Assembly (NCBI GenBank): GCA_035541475.1
Contig: DATKND010000093.1
Location: 62,001 to 126,000, forward strand
DNA: 64,000 bases
DNA from: DASUFZ01 sp035541475
Lineage (GTDB): Bacteria > Myxococcota_A > UBA9160 > SMWR01
Direction: 5' to 3'
Below the pieces are notes generated by a model. The model saw nothing but the letters and a program-made list of their open reading frames with translations, searched no databases and had not been told where the DNA came from. The position numbers and the translations under genes were made by a program. Positions 33,219-42,995 of this stretch are shown here, one piece after another (the stretch's first letter is position 1; every line of letters starts with the position of its first letter).

Positions 33219-34655
33219 ATGTCCGATCTCCTCGCCGCGCTGCGCGCCGCCGTCGGTGCCGAGCGCGTGCTCACGCGTCCCGAGGAGCTCTTTGTCTACG
33301 AATGCGACGGACTGACCCTCCACACCGGGTCCCCGCGCGCGGTCGCCTTCCCGCGCGAGACGCACGAGGTGCAGGCGCTCGTGCGCGCCTGTCGGGCGCA
33401 CGGCGTTCCGTTCGTCCCGCGCGGCGCGGGCACGGGGCTCTCGGGCGGCGCGCTCGCGGCCGATGGCGGGGTGGTGATCGAGTGCTCGCGCATGGACCGC
33501 ATCCTCTCGCTCGACGCGGAAGATCGCGTCGCGGTGGTCCAGCCCGGCGTCATCAACGCGGCGCTCTCGAAGGCCGCTCTGCCGCACGGGCTCTTCTACG
33601 CGCCGGATCCCTCCAGCCAGCTCGCCTGCACGATCGGCGGCAACGTCGCCGAGAATTCGGGCGGGCCGCATACACTGAAATACGGCGCGACCAGCAACCA
33701 CGTGCTGGCGCTCGAGCTCGTCCTGCCGGACGGCGAGCTCGTGGAGCTCGGCTCTGCGACCGGATGGAGCGCGGGCCTCGATCTGGTCGGCGCCGTGGTC
33801 GGCAGCGAGGGCACGCTCGGCATCGCGACCGCCGTCACGGTGCGGCTCTCGCCGCTGCCGGAAGGGGTGGAGACGCTGCTCGCGATCTTTCCGGACGTCG
33901 TGTCGGCGTGCCGCGCGGTCGGCGCGATCATCGGCGCGGGCCTCGTGCCCGCGGCGCTCGAGATCGTCGACCGCCGCACGATCGCCGCGGTGGAGGCGAG
34001 CGTCTACGCGGCGGGACTACCACTCGACGCGGGCGCCGTGCTGATCGTCGAGCTCGACGGCGCCGCGGTCGCGCTGCCGGGCGAGCTGGCGCGCGTGCGC
34101 GAACTCGCGGCGGAGGCGGGCGCCTCGCGCGTCGAGGTCGCGCGCGACGCAGACGAGCGCGCGCGCTTCTGGCGCGCGCGCAAGGGCGCCTTCGGCGCGA
34201 TGGGACGCCTCGCACCCGATCTCTACGTGCACGACGCCGTGGTGCCGCGCACCAGGCTCGCCGAGGTGATCGCGGGGGTGTGCGCGATCGGCGATCGCCA
34301 CGGGCTGACACTCTCGAATGTCTTCCACGCGGGCGACGGCAACCTCCACCCGAACATCTCCTTCGACCGCCGCGATCCCGACGAGCTGCGCCGCGTGCTC
34401 GCGGCCGGCGCCGAGATCCTCGCGCTCTGCGTGGAGGCGGGCGGCGTGATCACGGGCGAGCACGGCATCGGCGCGGAGAAGCGCGACTTCATGGGTCTCC
34501 TCTTCGGCGACGACGACCTCGACGCGATGCGGCGCCTGCGCGCCGCGTTCGATCCGCAAGGCTGCTGCAACCCCGGGAAGCTGCTGCCGACGCCGCGTTT
34601 CTGCGCCGAGAGCAATCCGCGAGCGCGCGGCTACGACCGCGTTCCGTTCGAGTGA
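33219..34655 (+). CDS. glcD: glycolate/lactate oxidase FAD subunit GlcD
   Basis: The 478-residue FAD-binding subunit of the three-part glycolate oxidase, which oxidises 2-hydroxy acids and passes electrons to quinone. PRGAGTGLSGGAL (residues about 67-79) is the PP-loop for FAD; YAPDPSSQLACTIGGNVAENSGGPHTLKYG is the conserved substrate/FAD region; VFHAGDGNLHPNI and GEHGIGAEKRDFM hold active-site histidines of the C-terminal domain. Its stop overlaps the GTG of glcE (GTGA). D-lactate or another 2-hydroxy acid is an alternative substrate. Confidence 0.9.
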   Translation: MSDLLAALRAAVGAERVLTRPEELFVYECDGLTLHTGSPRAVAFPRETHEVQALVRACRAHGVPFVPRGAGTGLSGGALAADGGVVIECSRMDRILSLDAEDRVAVVQPGVINAALSKAALPHGLFYAPDPSSQLACTIGGNVAENSGGPHTLKYGATSNHVLALELVLPDGELVELGSATGWSAGLDLVGAVVGSEGTLGIATAVTVRLSPLPEGVETLLAIFPDVVSACRAVGAIIGAGLVPAALEIVDRRTIAAVEASVYAAGLPLDAGAVLIVELDGAAVALPGELARVRELAAEAGASRVEVARDADERARFWRARKGAFGAMGRLAPDLYVHDAVVPRTRLAEVIAGVCAIGDRHGLTLSNVFHAGDGNLHPNISFDRRDPDELRRVLAAGAEILALCVEAGGVITGEHGIGAEKRDFMGLLFGDDDLDAMRRLRAAFDPQGCCNPGKLLPTPRFCAESNPRARGYDRVPFE

Positions 34656-35896
34656 GCGCCGGAGCGGCGGCGCTCGGCGCGCTCGCAGAGGTCGGAGGGC
34701 CGGACGTCGATCTCGTCCGCCATGCGCCCGTCTCGATCGACGGCATGCAGGTCGGCGTCACCTTGCGCCCGCGCGACGGCGAAGCGCTCGCGCGCGCGAT
34801 CCGAGGCCTCGGCGAGCGCGGGCTCGCGGCCGTCCCGATCGGCGGCGGGCGCCATCTCGAGCTCGGCAACCGCCCGCGCCGAGTCGACGCGCTGCTCTGC
34901 ACCTCGCGCCTCGCTCGGATCGAGTTCGAGCCCGCGGAGGGCGTGTGCTCGGCCGGAGCGGGCGCGCGGCTCGGCGCGCTGCGCGAGCGCGTCGGCCGCG
35001 AAGGCTGGGAGCTTCCGCTCGACGCGCCGGACGACGCGAGCGTCGGCGGCGCCATCGCCGCCGCCGCGGTCGGACCGCGCACGCAGGGCTTCGGCCCTCC
35101 GCGCGACGTCGTGCTGGGACTCGAGGTCGTGCTCGGGAGCGGCGAGCGCACGCGCTGCGGCGGGCGGGTCGTCAAGAACGTGACGGGCTACGACCTGCCG
35201 AAGCTCTACACGGGCTCGCAGGGCGCGCTCGCCGTGATCGAATCCGCCTGGCTGCGACTGCGCCCGCGACCGGCGTGTGCACGCGCGCTGGATCTCCCGG
35301 CGCGACCGCGCGGCGACGCGATCGCGCGCGCCGTCGCCGCGTCGCGACTGCCGAGCGCGCGCGCATGCGCGCTCGTGGGCGAGGCGGGCGGTCCGCTCGC
35401 GGGTTGCGTCGAGCTCGCGGGCGCGGAGGCGAGCGTCCTTCGCGACGCCGCGTGGCTCGCGCGCGAGCACGGGGCGAAGGAGAGCGGCGCCGATGCGCTC
35501 GACGCGCTGCGCGCGGCGCAGCACGCGACTCCTGCGCCGCACGGCATGCGCTTCCGCATCCCCGTGCTCCCGACCGCGATCGAGGCGACGCTCGCGGCGC
35601 TCCCGCCGGAGGCGCGAGTTCTCGTGTACCCGGGCCTGCGCCTTTGTTATGCGAACTTCGCGCTGGCATCGCCCGACGACTCCGGCGCCGAGCGCGCCTT
35701 CGCCTCCGCGGCGGCCGCGGCCCGCGCGTCGGCCGGGTCGTTTCGCTGCGAGTCCGCGCCGCCGGCCGCGAAGCGTGGCCGCGACGTCTTCGGTCCAGCC
35801 GCCGCCGGCGAGATCGCGCTCGCGCGCGCGCTGAAGGCGCGCTTCGATCCGCGCGGTGTGCTCTCGCCGGGGCGCTTCGCCGGTGACGTGGGATGA
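34652..35896 (+). CDS. glcE: glycolate oxidase FAD-binding subunit GlcE
   Basis: A 414-residue paralogue of GlcD carrying an FAD-binding PCMH domain (VPIGGGRHLELGN, DDASVGGAIAAAAVGPRTQGFG, GGRVVKNVTGYDLPKLYTGSQGALAVI) and a shortened C-terminal domain ending in ALKARFDPRGVLSPGRF. The VVKNVTGYDLPKL stretch is characteristic of GlcE. The start is GTG, coupled to glcD, and the stop overlaps the ATG of glcF (ATGA). The sequence is unusually Ala- and Arg-rich, matching the high GC. Confidence 0.88.
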   Translation: MSAGAAALGALAEVGGPDVDLVRHAPVSIDGMQVGVTLRPRDGEALARAIRGLGERGLAAVPIGGGRHLELGNRPRRVDALLCTSRLARIEFEPAEGVCSAGAGARLGALRERVGREGWELPLDAPDDASVGGAIAAAAVGPRTQGFGPPRDVVLGLEVVLGSGERTRCGGRVVKNVTGYDLPKLYTGSQGALAVIESAWLRLRPRPACARALDLPARPRGDAIARAVAASRLPSARACALVGEAGGPLAGCVELAGAEASVLRDAAWLAREHGAKESGADALDALRAAQHATPAPHGMRFRIPVLPTAIEATLAALPPEARVLVYPGLRLCYANFALASPDDSGAERAFASAAAAARASAGSFRCESAPPAAKRGRDVFGPAAAGEIALARALKARFDPRGVLSPGRFAGDVG

Positions 35897-37182
35897 GCGA
35901 TCGCCGCGGCGGATCGCCGGCTCTCCGCGAGGGATTCGAGGAGGTCTACGCCCGCTCGCTCGACTGCGTGCACTGCGGTCTCTGCCTGCCCTCGTGTCCG
36001 ACCTATCTGGAGACCGGCCGCGAGGTCTCGTCTCCGCGCGGTCGCGTCTACCTGATGCGCGGGGTGGCGGAGGGACGCATTCCGCTCGGCGACGTCGTCG
36101 AGGAGGAGGCGTTCCTCTGCCTCGGCTGCCGCGCCTGCGAGACCGCGTGTCCGTCCGGCGTCCGCTACGGCTCGATGCTCGAGCGACTGCGCCACGAGCT
36201 GGTGCGCGCCGGAGCGCGGCGCGGCGCGGCGCAGCGAGCGGAGCGCCTGGCCTTGCGGCACGTGATTCCGCACCGCGCCCGGCTCCGCTTCGCGGTCGAC
36301 CTGCTCGCGCTCGCGCAGCGCCTGGGTCTCGATCGCCTCGCGTCGCGCCTGCTTCCGAGTCCGCTGCGCGACGCGCCGTCGCTGCTGCCGACCGTGCCGC
36401 CGCGGCGCGCGCGGGCGCCGCTGCCCGAGCACGTGCAGGCCGAGGGTCCGCGCCGCGGGCGCGTCGCGTTCTTCACGGGCTGCGTGATGGCGGAGCTCTT
36501 CGCGGAGACGAACGCCGCGACCGTGCGCGTGCTCGCGCGCGAGGGCTTCGACGTCTGGATCCCGCGCGCGCAGCGCTGCTGCGGCGCGCTCCAGGCCCAT
36601 GCCGGCGACGCCGAGACGGCACACGCGCTCGCCCGACACAATCTCGCGGCGTTCGCCGCGAGCGAGGTCGATGCGATCGTCACCAACTCCGCCGGATGCG
36701 GCGCCGCGATGCGCGACGCGGGCGACTGGCTACCCGGAGAGGGCGAGCCCTTCGCCGCCAAGGTGCGCGACGTCTGCGAGTGGCTCGACGCCGTCGGACT
36801 CCGCGCGCCGCGAGGTCCCGTGCCTGCGCGCGTCTGCTACGACGACCCCTGTCATCTCGTCCACGGTCAGCGCGTCGGCGCCGCGCCGCGGCGGCTGCTG
36901 GCCGCGGTGCCCGAGCTGACGCTCGTCGCACACGACGACCCGGGCGCGTGTTGCGGCGCCGCCGGCACCTACAACCTGACGCAGCCCGCCATGTCGCGCG
37001 CGGTGCTCGCGCGCAAGATCGCGTCGCTCGCGGCGGCCGCGCCGGACCTCGTCGCCAGCGGCAATCCCGGCTGTCTGATGCAGCTCCGCGCCGGCCTCGC
37101 GCGCGCGGGGCTCCGCGCGGAGGTGCGACACCCGGTCGAGATCCTCGACGCTTCGCAGCGAGCCGCCGAGGCGTCTCACTGA
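35893..37182 (+). CDS. glcF: glycolate oxidase iron-sulfur subunit GlcF
   Basis: A 429-residue electron-transfer subunit. Two [4Fe-4S] motifs, CVHCGLCLPSCPTYL (residues about 20-34) and CLGCRACETACPSG, are followed by two CCG domains (FFTGCVMAELFAETN...AQRCCGAL; CYDDPCHLVHGQRVG...ACCGAAGTYNL), the haem/Fe-S-associated repeats of GlcF, LldE and HdrD. It passes electrons from GlcD/GlcE to the membrane quinone pool. It ends 7 bp inside the convergent lipoprotein gene. Confidence 0.9.
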   Translation: MSDRRGGSPALREGFEEVYARSLDCVHCGLCLPSCPTYLETGREVSSPRGRVYLMRGVAEGRIPLGDVVEEEAFLCLGCRACETACPSGVRYGSMLERLRHELVRAGARRGAAQRAERLALRHVIPHRARLRFAVDLLALAQRLGLDRLASRLLPSPLRDAPSLLPTVPPRRARAPLPEHVQAEGPRRGRVAFFTGCVMAELFAETNAATVRVLAREGFDVWIPRAQRCCGALQAHAGDAETAHALARHNLAAFAASEVDAIVTNSAGCGAAMRDAGDWLPGEGEPFAAKVRDVCEWLDAVGLRAPRGPVPARVCYDDPCHLVHGQRVGAAPRRLLAAVPELTLVAHDDPGACCGAAGTYNLTQPAMSRAVLARKIASLAAAAPDLVASGNPGCLMQLRAGLARAGLRAEVRHPVEILDASQRAAEASH

Positions 37183-39431
37183 AACAGCGGCGCGTCGGGC
37201 GTCTTGGCCGGCTCGCGCCAGCGCGGGAAGGCGCCGAGCGAGAGATTCGCGAGCGATCCCTGCAGCACCAGGTCGAAGGGCAGCCAGGGATCGCGCCCGC
37301 GCACGACGCCGTAGCGCTCGCGCATGCCTTTGTAGGTGTAGTCGGCGCGGGCCTCCGGCCGCGTATCGATCTCGTCGGCGAGCCCGAGGCGCGCGCGCTC
37401 GAAGACGACGTCGCGCCTCGCGTCGTGCTCCAACGCATCGTCGCTGTCGAGCAGCGAATTGCGGAAGTTCGTCTCCTCGAGGCTCGCGACCACGCGCGCG
37501 AACTGCTCCTCGCTGAGCTGCACGTCGCGCCGCTCCGGCGGGTCGCTCTCCTTGCCGGACGCCGCCAGGAATGCGAGCTCGACCTGGCGACCGCCGACGA
37601 GCGCCACGCCGTCCGGGTGGAGCTCGCCATTGCGCGGATCGCCGTCGAGCAAGGTGGGCGGGATCCCGAAGCCGCGCGGCCCCGCGACCTCGGGGTTCTC
37701 GAGCAGGAAGCCGCGGTGGATGGTGATCCGGTGCGGTGTCGCCTTCTGGATCTCCTCTTTCAACAGATCGCGCGCCTCGCCGGCGGCCTTCGTCTCCGGG
37801 AAGCGCTGCACGACGCCGTCGAGCATGCCGGCGCGCAGGTCGAGCCGCTGCTCCTTGCGCGCGACCTCGAGCGTCTGCTTCGCCGCCTCCTGGCGCAGCG
37901 GCTCGAGGTCCGGCGCCGGCTCGCGCGCCTCGGCCACGCTCAGCGCCGCGACGTGGTCCCCGCGGCGGCCCTCGTAGCTCTCGAGCCAGGCGCGCGCTTC
38001 CTCGGAGTGGTCGCCGCGCGGGTGCAGGTCGAGATAGCGGCGCGCCTGCACGGCGGTGACGCGCGCCGTCGGCGGCGGCGGCAGCCAGGGCAGCTCGATC
38101 GCGCGCAGCGGCAAGGTCGCGACGGTCGATGCCAGCTGCGGCACGTCCAGCAGCCACAGCGCGACGCTGTCCGGAGTCGCCTGCGGCAGGTTGGCTGCGC
38201 CGCCGAGGATCACGAAGAGCGCGCCGTGCCAGCGGTCGCGGCGGCGCGCGGCCTCGAAGTGCGGCCACGGGTTGTGGATCGGGTCCGCGAGCTCGACCTG
38301 CGCATGGCGCGCCATCGTGCCGCCGCCCTTTGCCACCTGCTGGAGCAGCGCCTGCGCCTCGCTCTCGCGGCCCGCCTGCGCGGCGGCCGAAGCCCGCGCG
38401 AAGCGCGCCTCGTCCGCGACCGGCGAATCGGGCGGGATCGCGGCCGCCGCGGCGGCGACGTCTCCGCCGGGCGCGAGCAGCGCGAGCGTCAGCTCGCGCG
38501 CGCCCTCCGGCGCGAGCGGCACGCCCTCCGGCAGCTCGAAGCGCACGCTGCGCGTGGCCGCCTCCTGCTGCGCGGCGAGCTCCCGCGAAGCCCGCTCCTC
38601 GATCTTGCGGGCCTTCGCGTCGTCGGGATCGATGCGCAGCGCGCGCTGCGCGAACGCGCGCGCCTCGGCGAACCGCGCGTCGCCCTGCGCGCGCTCCGCG
38701 GCATCGACCGCGCGGTCGCGCTGGAAATCCTGCCAGCGCTTCTCGGCGTCCGCGACCTGCTTCGCGACCGCGGGGCTGTCCGCCACGTCGGGATAGCGCG
38801 CCAGGAAGTCCTTCCACTCCGCGAGCGCCTGGCGCCGTTGGAGCGGCATCGAGTCCTCCCGGTAGAGCTCGACGGCGTAGCGCACGACCGACACGCTGAG
38901 TCGGATCGGCGCGAGCGCCATCGTGAAGATCGATTGCCCGAGCGGCTCGGCCACGGCGTTGAAGGCGCGCGCGAAGGTCGTGAGGTACGACTCGCGCATG
39001 CGCTGGTTGCCGCGCTCGAGCGGATCGGCCGAGGCCTCGCGCTCGAGCCGCTCGCGCATCGCCGGGTCGAGGTCGCTGTGCGACAGCAGGTCGTCGCTGG
39101 CCGAGAGGTAGCCGCGGACGCTCTGCTGCGCGGAGTTCGCGACGTCCTGCGCGAGCGGCGCGAGCCCGCTCTGCCGCTCGCCGCTCTGCTGCTGCGCCTC
39201 GTCGTAGCGCTCGATGCGGATCTGCGCGTCGTAGGCGCCGTCGGCGTCGCCGACGAGCGCCGACCCCGCGAGGTCGGCCGCGGCCTCGTCCGCCTCGTCG
39301 GGCACGAGCGGCGCGAAGCGGGTCGGCGCGAGCGACGCGTGCTCCGGCACCGCCGCCGGCCCGGCGCAGGCGCAGAGCAGCGCGCCGCCGAGCGCGGCTC
39401 GCAGCGCGCGTGAGCGACGTCGCGGACTCAT
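37176..39431 (-). CDS. large lipoprotein of unknown function
   Basis: A 751-residue predicted lipoprotein (GGALLCAC lipobox, Cys about residue 21). The sequence is helical and charged, with TPR-like stretches (AEARAFAQRALRIDPDDAKARKIEERA; EARAWLESYEG) and one or two hydrophobic segments near residues 165-185 (SIFTMALAPIRLSVSVVRYAVEL) and 430-450. The C-terminal 200 residues contain beta-type segments (HRITIHRGFLLENPEV; VELAFLAASGKE). I do not recognise the family. Its ATG overlaps the stop of a second lipoprotein gene (ATGA), so the pair probably forms an envelope complex. Its 3' end overlaps glcF. Confidence 0.7.
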   Translation of the reverse strand: MSPRRRSRALRAALGGALLCACAGPAAVPEHASLAPTRFAPLVPDEADEAAADLAGSALVGDADGAYDAQIRIERYDEAQQQSGERQSGLAPLAQDVANSAQQSVRGYLSASDDLLSHSDLDPAMRERLEREASADPLERGNQRMRESYLTTFARAFNAVAEPLGQSIFTMALAPIRLSVSVVRYAVELYREDSMPLQRRQALAEWKDFLARYPDVADSPAVAKQVADAEKRWQDFQRDRAVDAAERAQGDARFAEARAFAQRALRIDPDDAKARKIEERASRELAAQQEAATRSVRFELPEGVPLAPEGARELTLALLAPGGDVAAAAAAIPPDSPVADEARFARASAAAQAGRESEAQALLQQVAKGGGTMARHAQVELADPIHNPWPHFEAARRRDRWHGALFVILGGAANLPQATPDSVALWLLDVPQLASTVATLPLRAIELPWLPPPPTARVTAVQARRYLDLHPRGDHSEEARAWLESYEGRRGDHVAALSVAEAREPAPDLEPLRQEAAKQTLEVARKEQRLDLRAGMLDGVVQRFPETKAAGEARDLLKEEIQKATPHRITIHRGFLLENPEVAGPRGFGIPPTLLDGDPRNGELHPDGVALVGGRQVELAFLAASGKESDPPERRDVQLSEEQFARVVASLEETNFRNSLLDSDDALEHDARRDVVFERARLGLADEIDTRPEARADYTYKGMRERYGVVRGRDPWLPFDLVLQGSLANLSLGAFPRWREPAKTPDAPLFQ

Positions 39432-40399
39432 GGCGTGAAGCGCTCCCGGTCGATCGTGAGCGAGAAGGCGATGAAGGCCTCGAGACGGCGCGAAGCCTCC
39501 ATGCGCTCCGGCGTGCCGTCGCGCGCCGCCACCATCTCGTACACGCGCGCGCCCGAGTCGACCAGGTCCTGGAACTCGACCGGATCGAAGAGCATTCCCT
39601 CGGGCGGATTCAGCTCGACGTACTCCGTCGCGAGGTCGACGTAGAGATCGGCGAGCGCCAGCAGGTGGCGCGCCGAGTTCTTGCTCTGCGCGTGGCGATC
39701 CGCGACGCGTTGCAGCTCGGCGACGGCGCGCACGTCGCCGTCCGGCAAGGATCGACGCAGCTCGGTGAAGTAGCGCGCGCGCTCGACGTCGGCGCGCTCG
39801 ATCTCCTCCTGCGCGACGTACGCCTGCTCGGTCGATCCGGCGTCCCGCTCGATCGCCTCCAGCAGCGCGACGCGCTGGTCGAAGCGGCCGAGCACCACCG
39901 GGGGCGCGGCCAGCTCGACCCACACCTCGTCCTGCTTCGCGTCCGAGCGCAGGTCGACGCCCACCGCGGTCGCCTCCGCCAGGCGGTCGCAGAGCGCCGC
40001 GCTGCGGAGCGCCTCTTCGGCGAGCGTGGGCTCGCGCTCCGCGGCCAGCCGGTAGGCGTCGGCGGCGAGGTCGTAGCTGCGCAAGCGCTCGAGCGCGCGG
40101 CCCTTGGCGAAGGCGATCGCGCCGTCGAGCTGACCCGCGCGCAGTCCGTCCGAGTGCAGGCGCTCGAGATTCTCGAGCCGGAGCAGCGCGCTGCGGTAGA
40201 CGTTGCGACCCGTGAAGTCGCGCGCCGGCGGGAAGCGGTAGGTGTCGTCCGGCACGTGCTGCTGGAGCACGGCGATCACCTCGAGCACGCTCGCGGCCGG
40301 CTGGTGGCGCGGATCGACCTTCGGCGCGCTCGCGCAGGCGAGCAGCGCGACCTGCGCGCATAACAGGAATCGGTCGCGCAGCGCCGCTCGCCGCATCAT
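39428..40399 (-). CDS. TPR-containing lipoprotein, partner of the downstream lipoprotein
   Basis: A 323-residue predicted lipoprotein (QVALLACAS lipobox, Cys about residue 22). It is all-helical with TPR-like pairs (AIAFAKGRALERLRSYDLAADAYRLAAEREPTLAEEAL; SARHLLALADLYVDLATEYVEL). No catalytic motif is seen. It is the upstream member of a coupled two-gene unit of unknown lipoproteins and starts 7 bp after the LeuA-like stop on the same strand, so the three may share a transcript. A scaffold role at the inner or outer membrane is the best guess. Confidence 0.65.
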   Translation of the reverse strand: MMRRAALRDRFLLCAQVALLACASAPKVDPRHQPAASVLEVIAVLQQHVPDDTYRFPPARDFTGRNVYRSALLRLENLERLHSDGLRAGQLDGAIAFAKGRALERLRSYDLAADAYRLAAEREPTLAEEALRSAALCDRLAEATAVGVDLRSDAKQDEVWVELAAPPVVLGRFDQRVALLEAIERDAGSTEQAYVAQEEIERADVERARYFTELRRSLPDGDVRAVAELQRVADRHAQSKNSARHLLALADLYVDLATEYVELNPPEGMLFDPVEFQDLVDSGARVYEMVAARDGTPERMEASRRLEAFIAFSLTIDRERFTP

Positions 40400-40406
40400 C
40401 GCGCGG

Positions 40407-41972
40407 TCATGCGCTCCGCGCGGACCCGCGCCGGGACACGCGCGAGGCCAGCGCGTTCAGCATCTTCTCGGTCGCGATCACGGCCGCCGCGAGCTGGTCC
40501 GAGTCGACGCCGAGCGTGGTGAAGCCCTCGTCGGCGCGGCCGGTGCCCTTCCAGCTGATCACGGTCTCGACGAGCGCGGCGGTCTGCCCGCCCGGCGGAA
40601 TGCGCACGCGGAAGTCGGTGAGCTGCGCCACGGGGAGATCGAGCCTGCGCGCGGCCTTGCGCAGCGCGTTCATGAAGGCATCGTAGCCGCCGTCGCCGTG
40701 TGCGCTGGCGCGCGCGCGCCGGCGGCGCGCCGCGAGCACGACGTCGGCGCGCGGCTGAGAGTCCGTCCCGACGGTCACGTGATACGACTCGACGTGCACG
40801 AGCTGCGCGTCGGGCGACTTCAGCACGTCGGCGATGATGTAGGGAAGGTCCTGTGCGCCGACCGCGTGCTTCTTGTCGCCGAGCTCGACGATGCGCTGCA
40901 GCACGAGCTCGCGGTCGTGCGGGCGCAGCTCGATGCCGAGCGAGCGCAGGTTGTGGTCGAGCGAGGCCTTGCCCGAGAGCTTGCCGAGCGCGTAGCGGCG
41001 CTGCTGGCCGAAGCGCTTCGGCGCGAGCCGGTTCGCGTAGAGATCGCCCTTCGCGTCGCCGTCGGCGTGGATCCCGCCCGTCTGCGTGAAGACGTCGCGC
41101 CCGACGATCGGCGTGTTATCGGCGATGTCCTTGCCGCTGAAGGTCGCGACCAGCCGCGACACCGCGGCCAGCCGCGATTCGTCCACGGAGGTCGTGACGT
41201 CGGCGTGGTCGTGCAGCGCCGCCACCACCTCCGCCAGCCGCGTGTTGCCGGTGCGTTCGCCCATGCCGTTCACGCTGGTGTGGACGCCGTGCGCGCCGGC
41301 GCGGATCGCGGCGAGGCAGTTCGCGGTGGCGAGCCCGTAGTCGTTATGGGCGTGGAACTCGAAGCGCACGTCCGGCCAGGTCGAGATCATGAGCCCGACG
41401 TAGCGCTGCGTGTCCTCGGGCGAGAGGATGCCGAGCGTGTCGGCGAGGTAGATACGCTGCACGCGCAGCTGGCGCAGCAGCTCGACCATCGCGAATACGT
41501 AGTCGAACGACTCGCGCACGCCGCTCGACCAGTCCTCGAGATACACGTTCACGCGCAGGCGCTTCTGTTGCGCGTAGCGGATCGTCTGCGCCACCTGCGC
41601 GCGGTGCTGCTCGGGGGTTGCACGGAGCTGTGTCTCGCAGTGACGGCGCGAGCCCTTGATCAGCAGGTTCATCACGCGGCCGCCGACGCCCGCGATCCAG
41701 TCCGCCGACATCTTGTGGTCGCAGTAGCCCATGATCTCGACGCGCGAGAGCAGGCGCCGGCCGCTGGCCCAGCGCGCGATCCGCTGCGCCGCCTCGCGCT
41801 CGCCCTCCGAGACCCGCGCCTGCGCCGCCTCGATGCGGTCCACGCCGACGTCCTCCAGCAGGATGCGGGCGAGCTGGAGTTTCTCCGCGGGCGTGTAGGC
41901 CACGTCGGGCGTCTGCTCGCCGTCGCGCAGCGTGGTGTCCATGATCTCGACGGTGCGGGCGGTGCGGCGCAC
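40407..41972 (-). CDS. 2-isopropylmalate/citramalate synthase family enzyme
   Basis: A 521-residue Claisen-type acyltransferase joining acetyl-CoA to a 2-keto acid. EIMDTTLRDGEQTP (residues about 9-22) has the Arg-Asp catalytic pair, FEFHAHNDYGLA carries the HxH metal ligands, NGMGERTGN is conserved, and residues about 385-515 form the LeuA-type regulatory domain (SYHVTVGTD...TDFRVRIPPGG...WKGTG). This supports feedback control by an amino acid. Whether the product is isopropylmalate (leucine) or citramalate (isoleucine) cannot be settled by eye. leuB, leuC and leuD are not nearby. Confidence 0.85.
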   Translation of the reverse strand: MRRTARTVEIMDTTLRDGEQTPDVAYTPAEKLQLARILLEDVGVDRIEAAQARVSEGEREAAQRIARWASGRRLLSRVEIMGYCDHKMSADWIAGVGGRVMNLLIKGSRRHCETQLRATPEQHRAQVAQTIRYAQQKRLRVNVYLEDWSSGVRESFDYVFAMVELLRQLRVQRIYLADTLGILSPEDTQRYVGLMISTWPDVRFEFHAHNDYGLATANCLAAIRAGAHGVHTSVNGMGERTGNTRLAEVVAALHDHADVTTSVDESRLAAVSRLVATFSGKDIADNTPIVGRDVFTQTGGIHADGDAKGDLYANRLAPKRFGQQRRYALGKLSGKASLDHNLRSLGIELRPHDRELVLQRIVELGDKKHAVGAQDLPYIIADVLKSPDAQLVHVESYHVTVGTDSQPRADVVLAARRRRARASAHGDGGYDAFMNALRKAARRLDLPVAQLTDFRVRIPPGGQTAALVETVISWKGTGRADEGFTTLGVDSDQLAAAVIATEKMLNALASRVSRRGSARSA

Positions 41973-42032
41973 GGCAATCTCCGGGGCGCGATTCTGCCCG
42001 GATGCCCCTCCGTGTCAACAAAGCTGTCAACG

Positions 42033-42995
42033 ATGACACGCACGCCTAGACTGCCGCGCGTGCAGGACGCGTCCCGAAGCCTCGAGGTGCTCGCCGAGGA
42101 AACTGGAAGCCGGCTCGACGTCTTCCTGGCGGCGCGCCTCGGCCTCTCGCGCGCGCAGACGCGGCGGCTGCTCGCGCGCGGCGCGGTGCGGCTGGAAGGG
42201 CGGACGGTCGCGGAGGAGGCGAAGGGTGTCGCGTTGAAGGCGGGCGAGACGGTCGACGTCGCGCCGTTCGCCAGGCCCGAGCATGCTGCGGCGCGCGCGC
42301 AGCCGGATCTGCCGCTCCGCGAGCTGGCCACCGGTCCCGGCTGGATCGCGGTGGACAAGCCGGCCGGCGTGCCCGTGCACCCGCTCGAGGAGGACGAGAC
42401 GGGGACGGTGCTGAACGCGGCACTTGCGCGTCATCCGGAGATCCAGGGAGTCGGCGAGAAGGGTCTCCGCAGCGGGGTCGTGCACCGGCTCGACGTCGAC
42501 ACCTCGGGCGTGCTGCTGCTCGCCCGCGACGAGCCGACGTGGCTGCGGCTGCGCGCGGCCTTCAGCGCCGGGCGCGTGGACAAGGTCTACCGCGCGATCG
42601 CTCTCGGGCGCGTCGAGGGCGCGGGCTCGGTGGAGGTGCCGCTGCTGACGGCGCGACACCGGCCGGCACGGGTGCGTGTCGCGCGGCCGGAGGAAGAGCG
42701 CGTCCGCGGCGTGCGGATGGCGCAGCTCGCGTGGCGAGTGCTGGAGGAGCTCGAGGGCGCGACCCTGGTCGAGGTTCGCCCGCGCACGGGATTCCTGCAC
42801 CAGATCCGCGCGATCTTCGCCTGGCTCGGGCACCCGCTGGCCGGCGATCGCGCCTACGGGCCGCCCGACGACCCGACCGGCGCCGCGCGCCACATGCTCC
42901 ACGCGAGCGAGATCGGCTTCGAGGAGATCGCGGCCCGCGCCGACGACGCGCCCGACTTCGCGCGCCTGCTCACCGCGCTGCGGAGTGGCGCGTGA
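42033..42995 (+). CDS. RluA-family rRNA/tRNA pseudouridine synthase
   Basis: A 320-residue enzyme. An N-terminal S4 RNA-binding domain (RLDVFLAARLGLSRAQTRRLLARGAVRLEGR) is followed by the synthase domain with HRLDVDTSGVLLLAR, which holds the catalytic Asp, and RPRTGFLHQIRAIFAWLGHPLAGDRAYG, the family's C-terminal signature. It isomerises uridines in 23S rRNA or tRNA; which ones is unknown. The ATG at 42033 is 60 bp from the divergent LeuA-like gene. Its stop overlaps the GTG of the flavodoxin-like gene. Confidence 0.9.
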   Translation: MTRTPRLPRVQDASRSLEVLAEETGSRLDVFLAARLGLSRAQTRRLLARGAVRLEGRTVAEEAKGVALKAGETVDVAPFARPEHAAARAQPDLPLRELATGPGWIAVDKPAGVPVHPLEEDETGTVLNAALARHPEIQGVGEKGLRSGVVHRLDVDTSGVLLLARDEPTWLRLRAAFSAGRVDKVYRAIALGRVEGAGSVEVPLLTARHRPARVRVARPEEERVRGVRMAQLAWRVLEELEGATLVEVRPRTGFLHQIRAIFAWLGHPLAGDRAYGPPDDPTGAARHMLHASEIGFEEIAARADDAPDFARLLTALRSGA

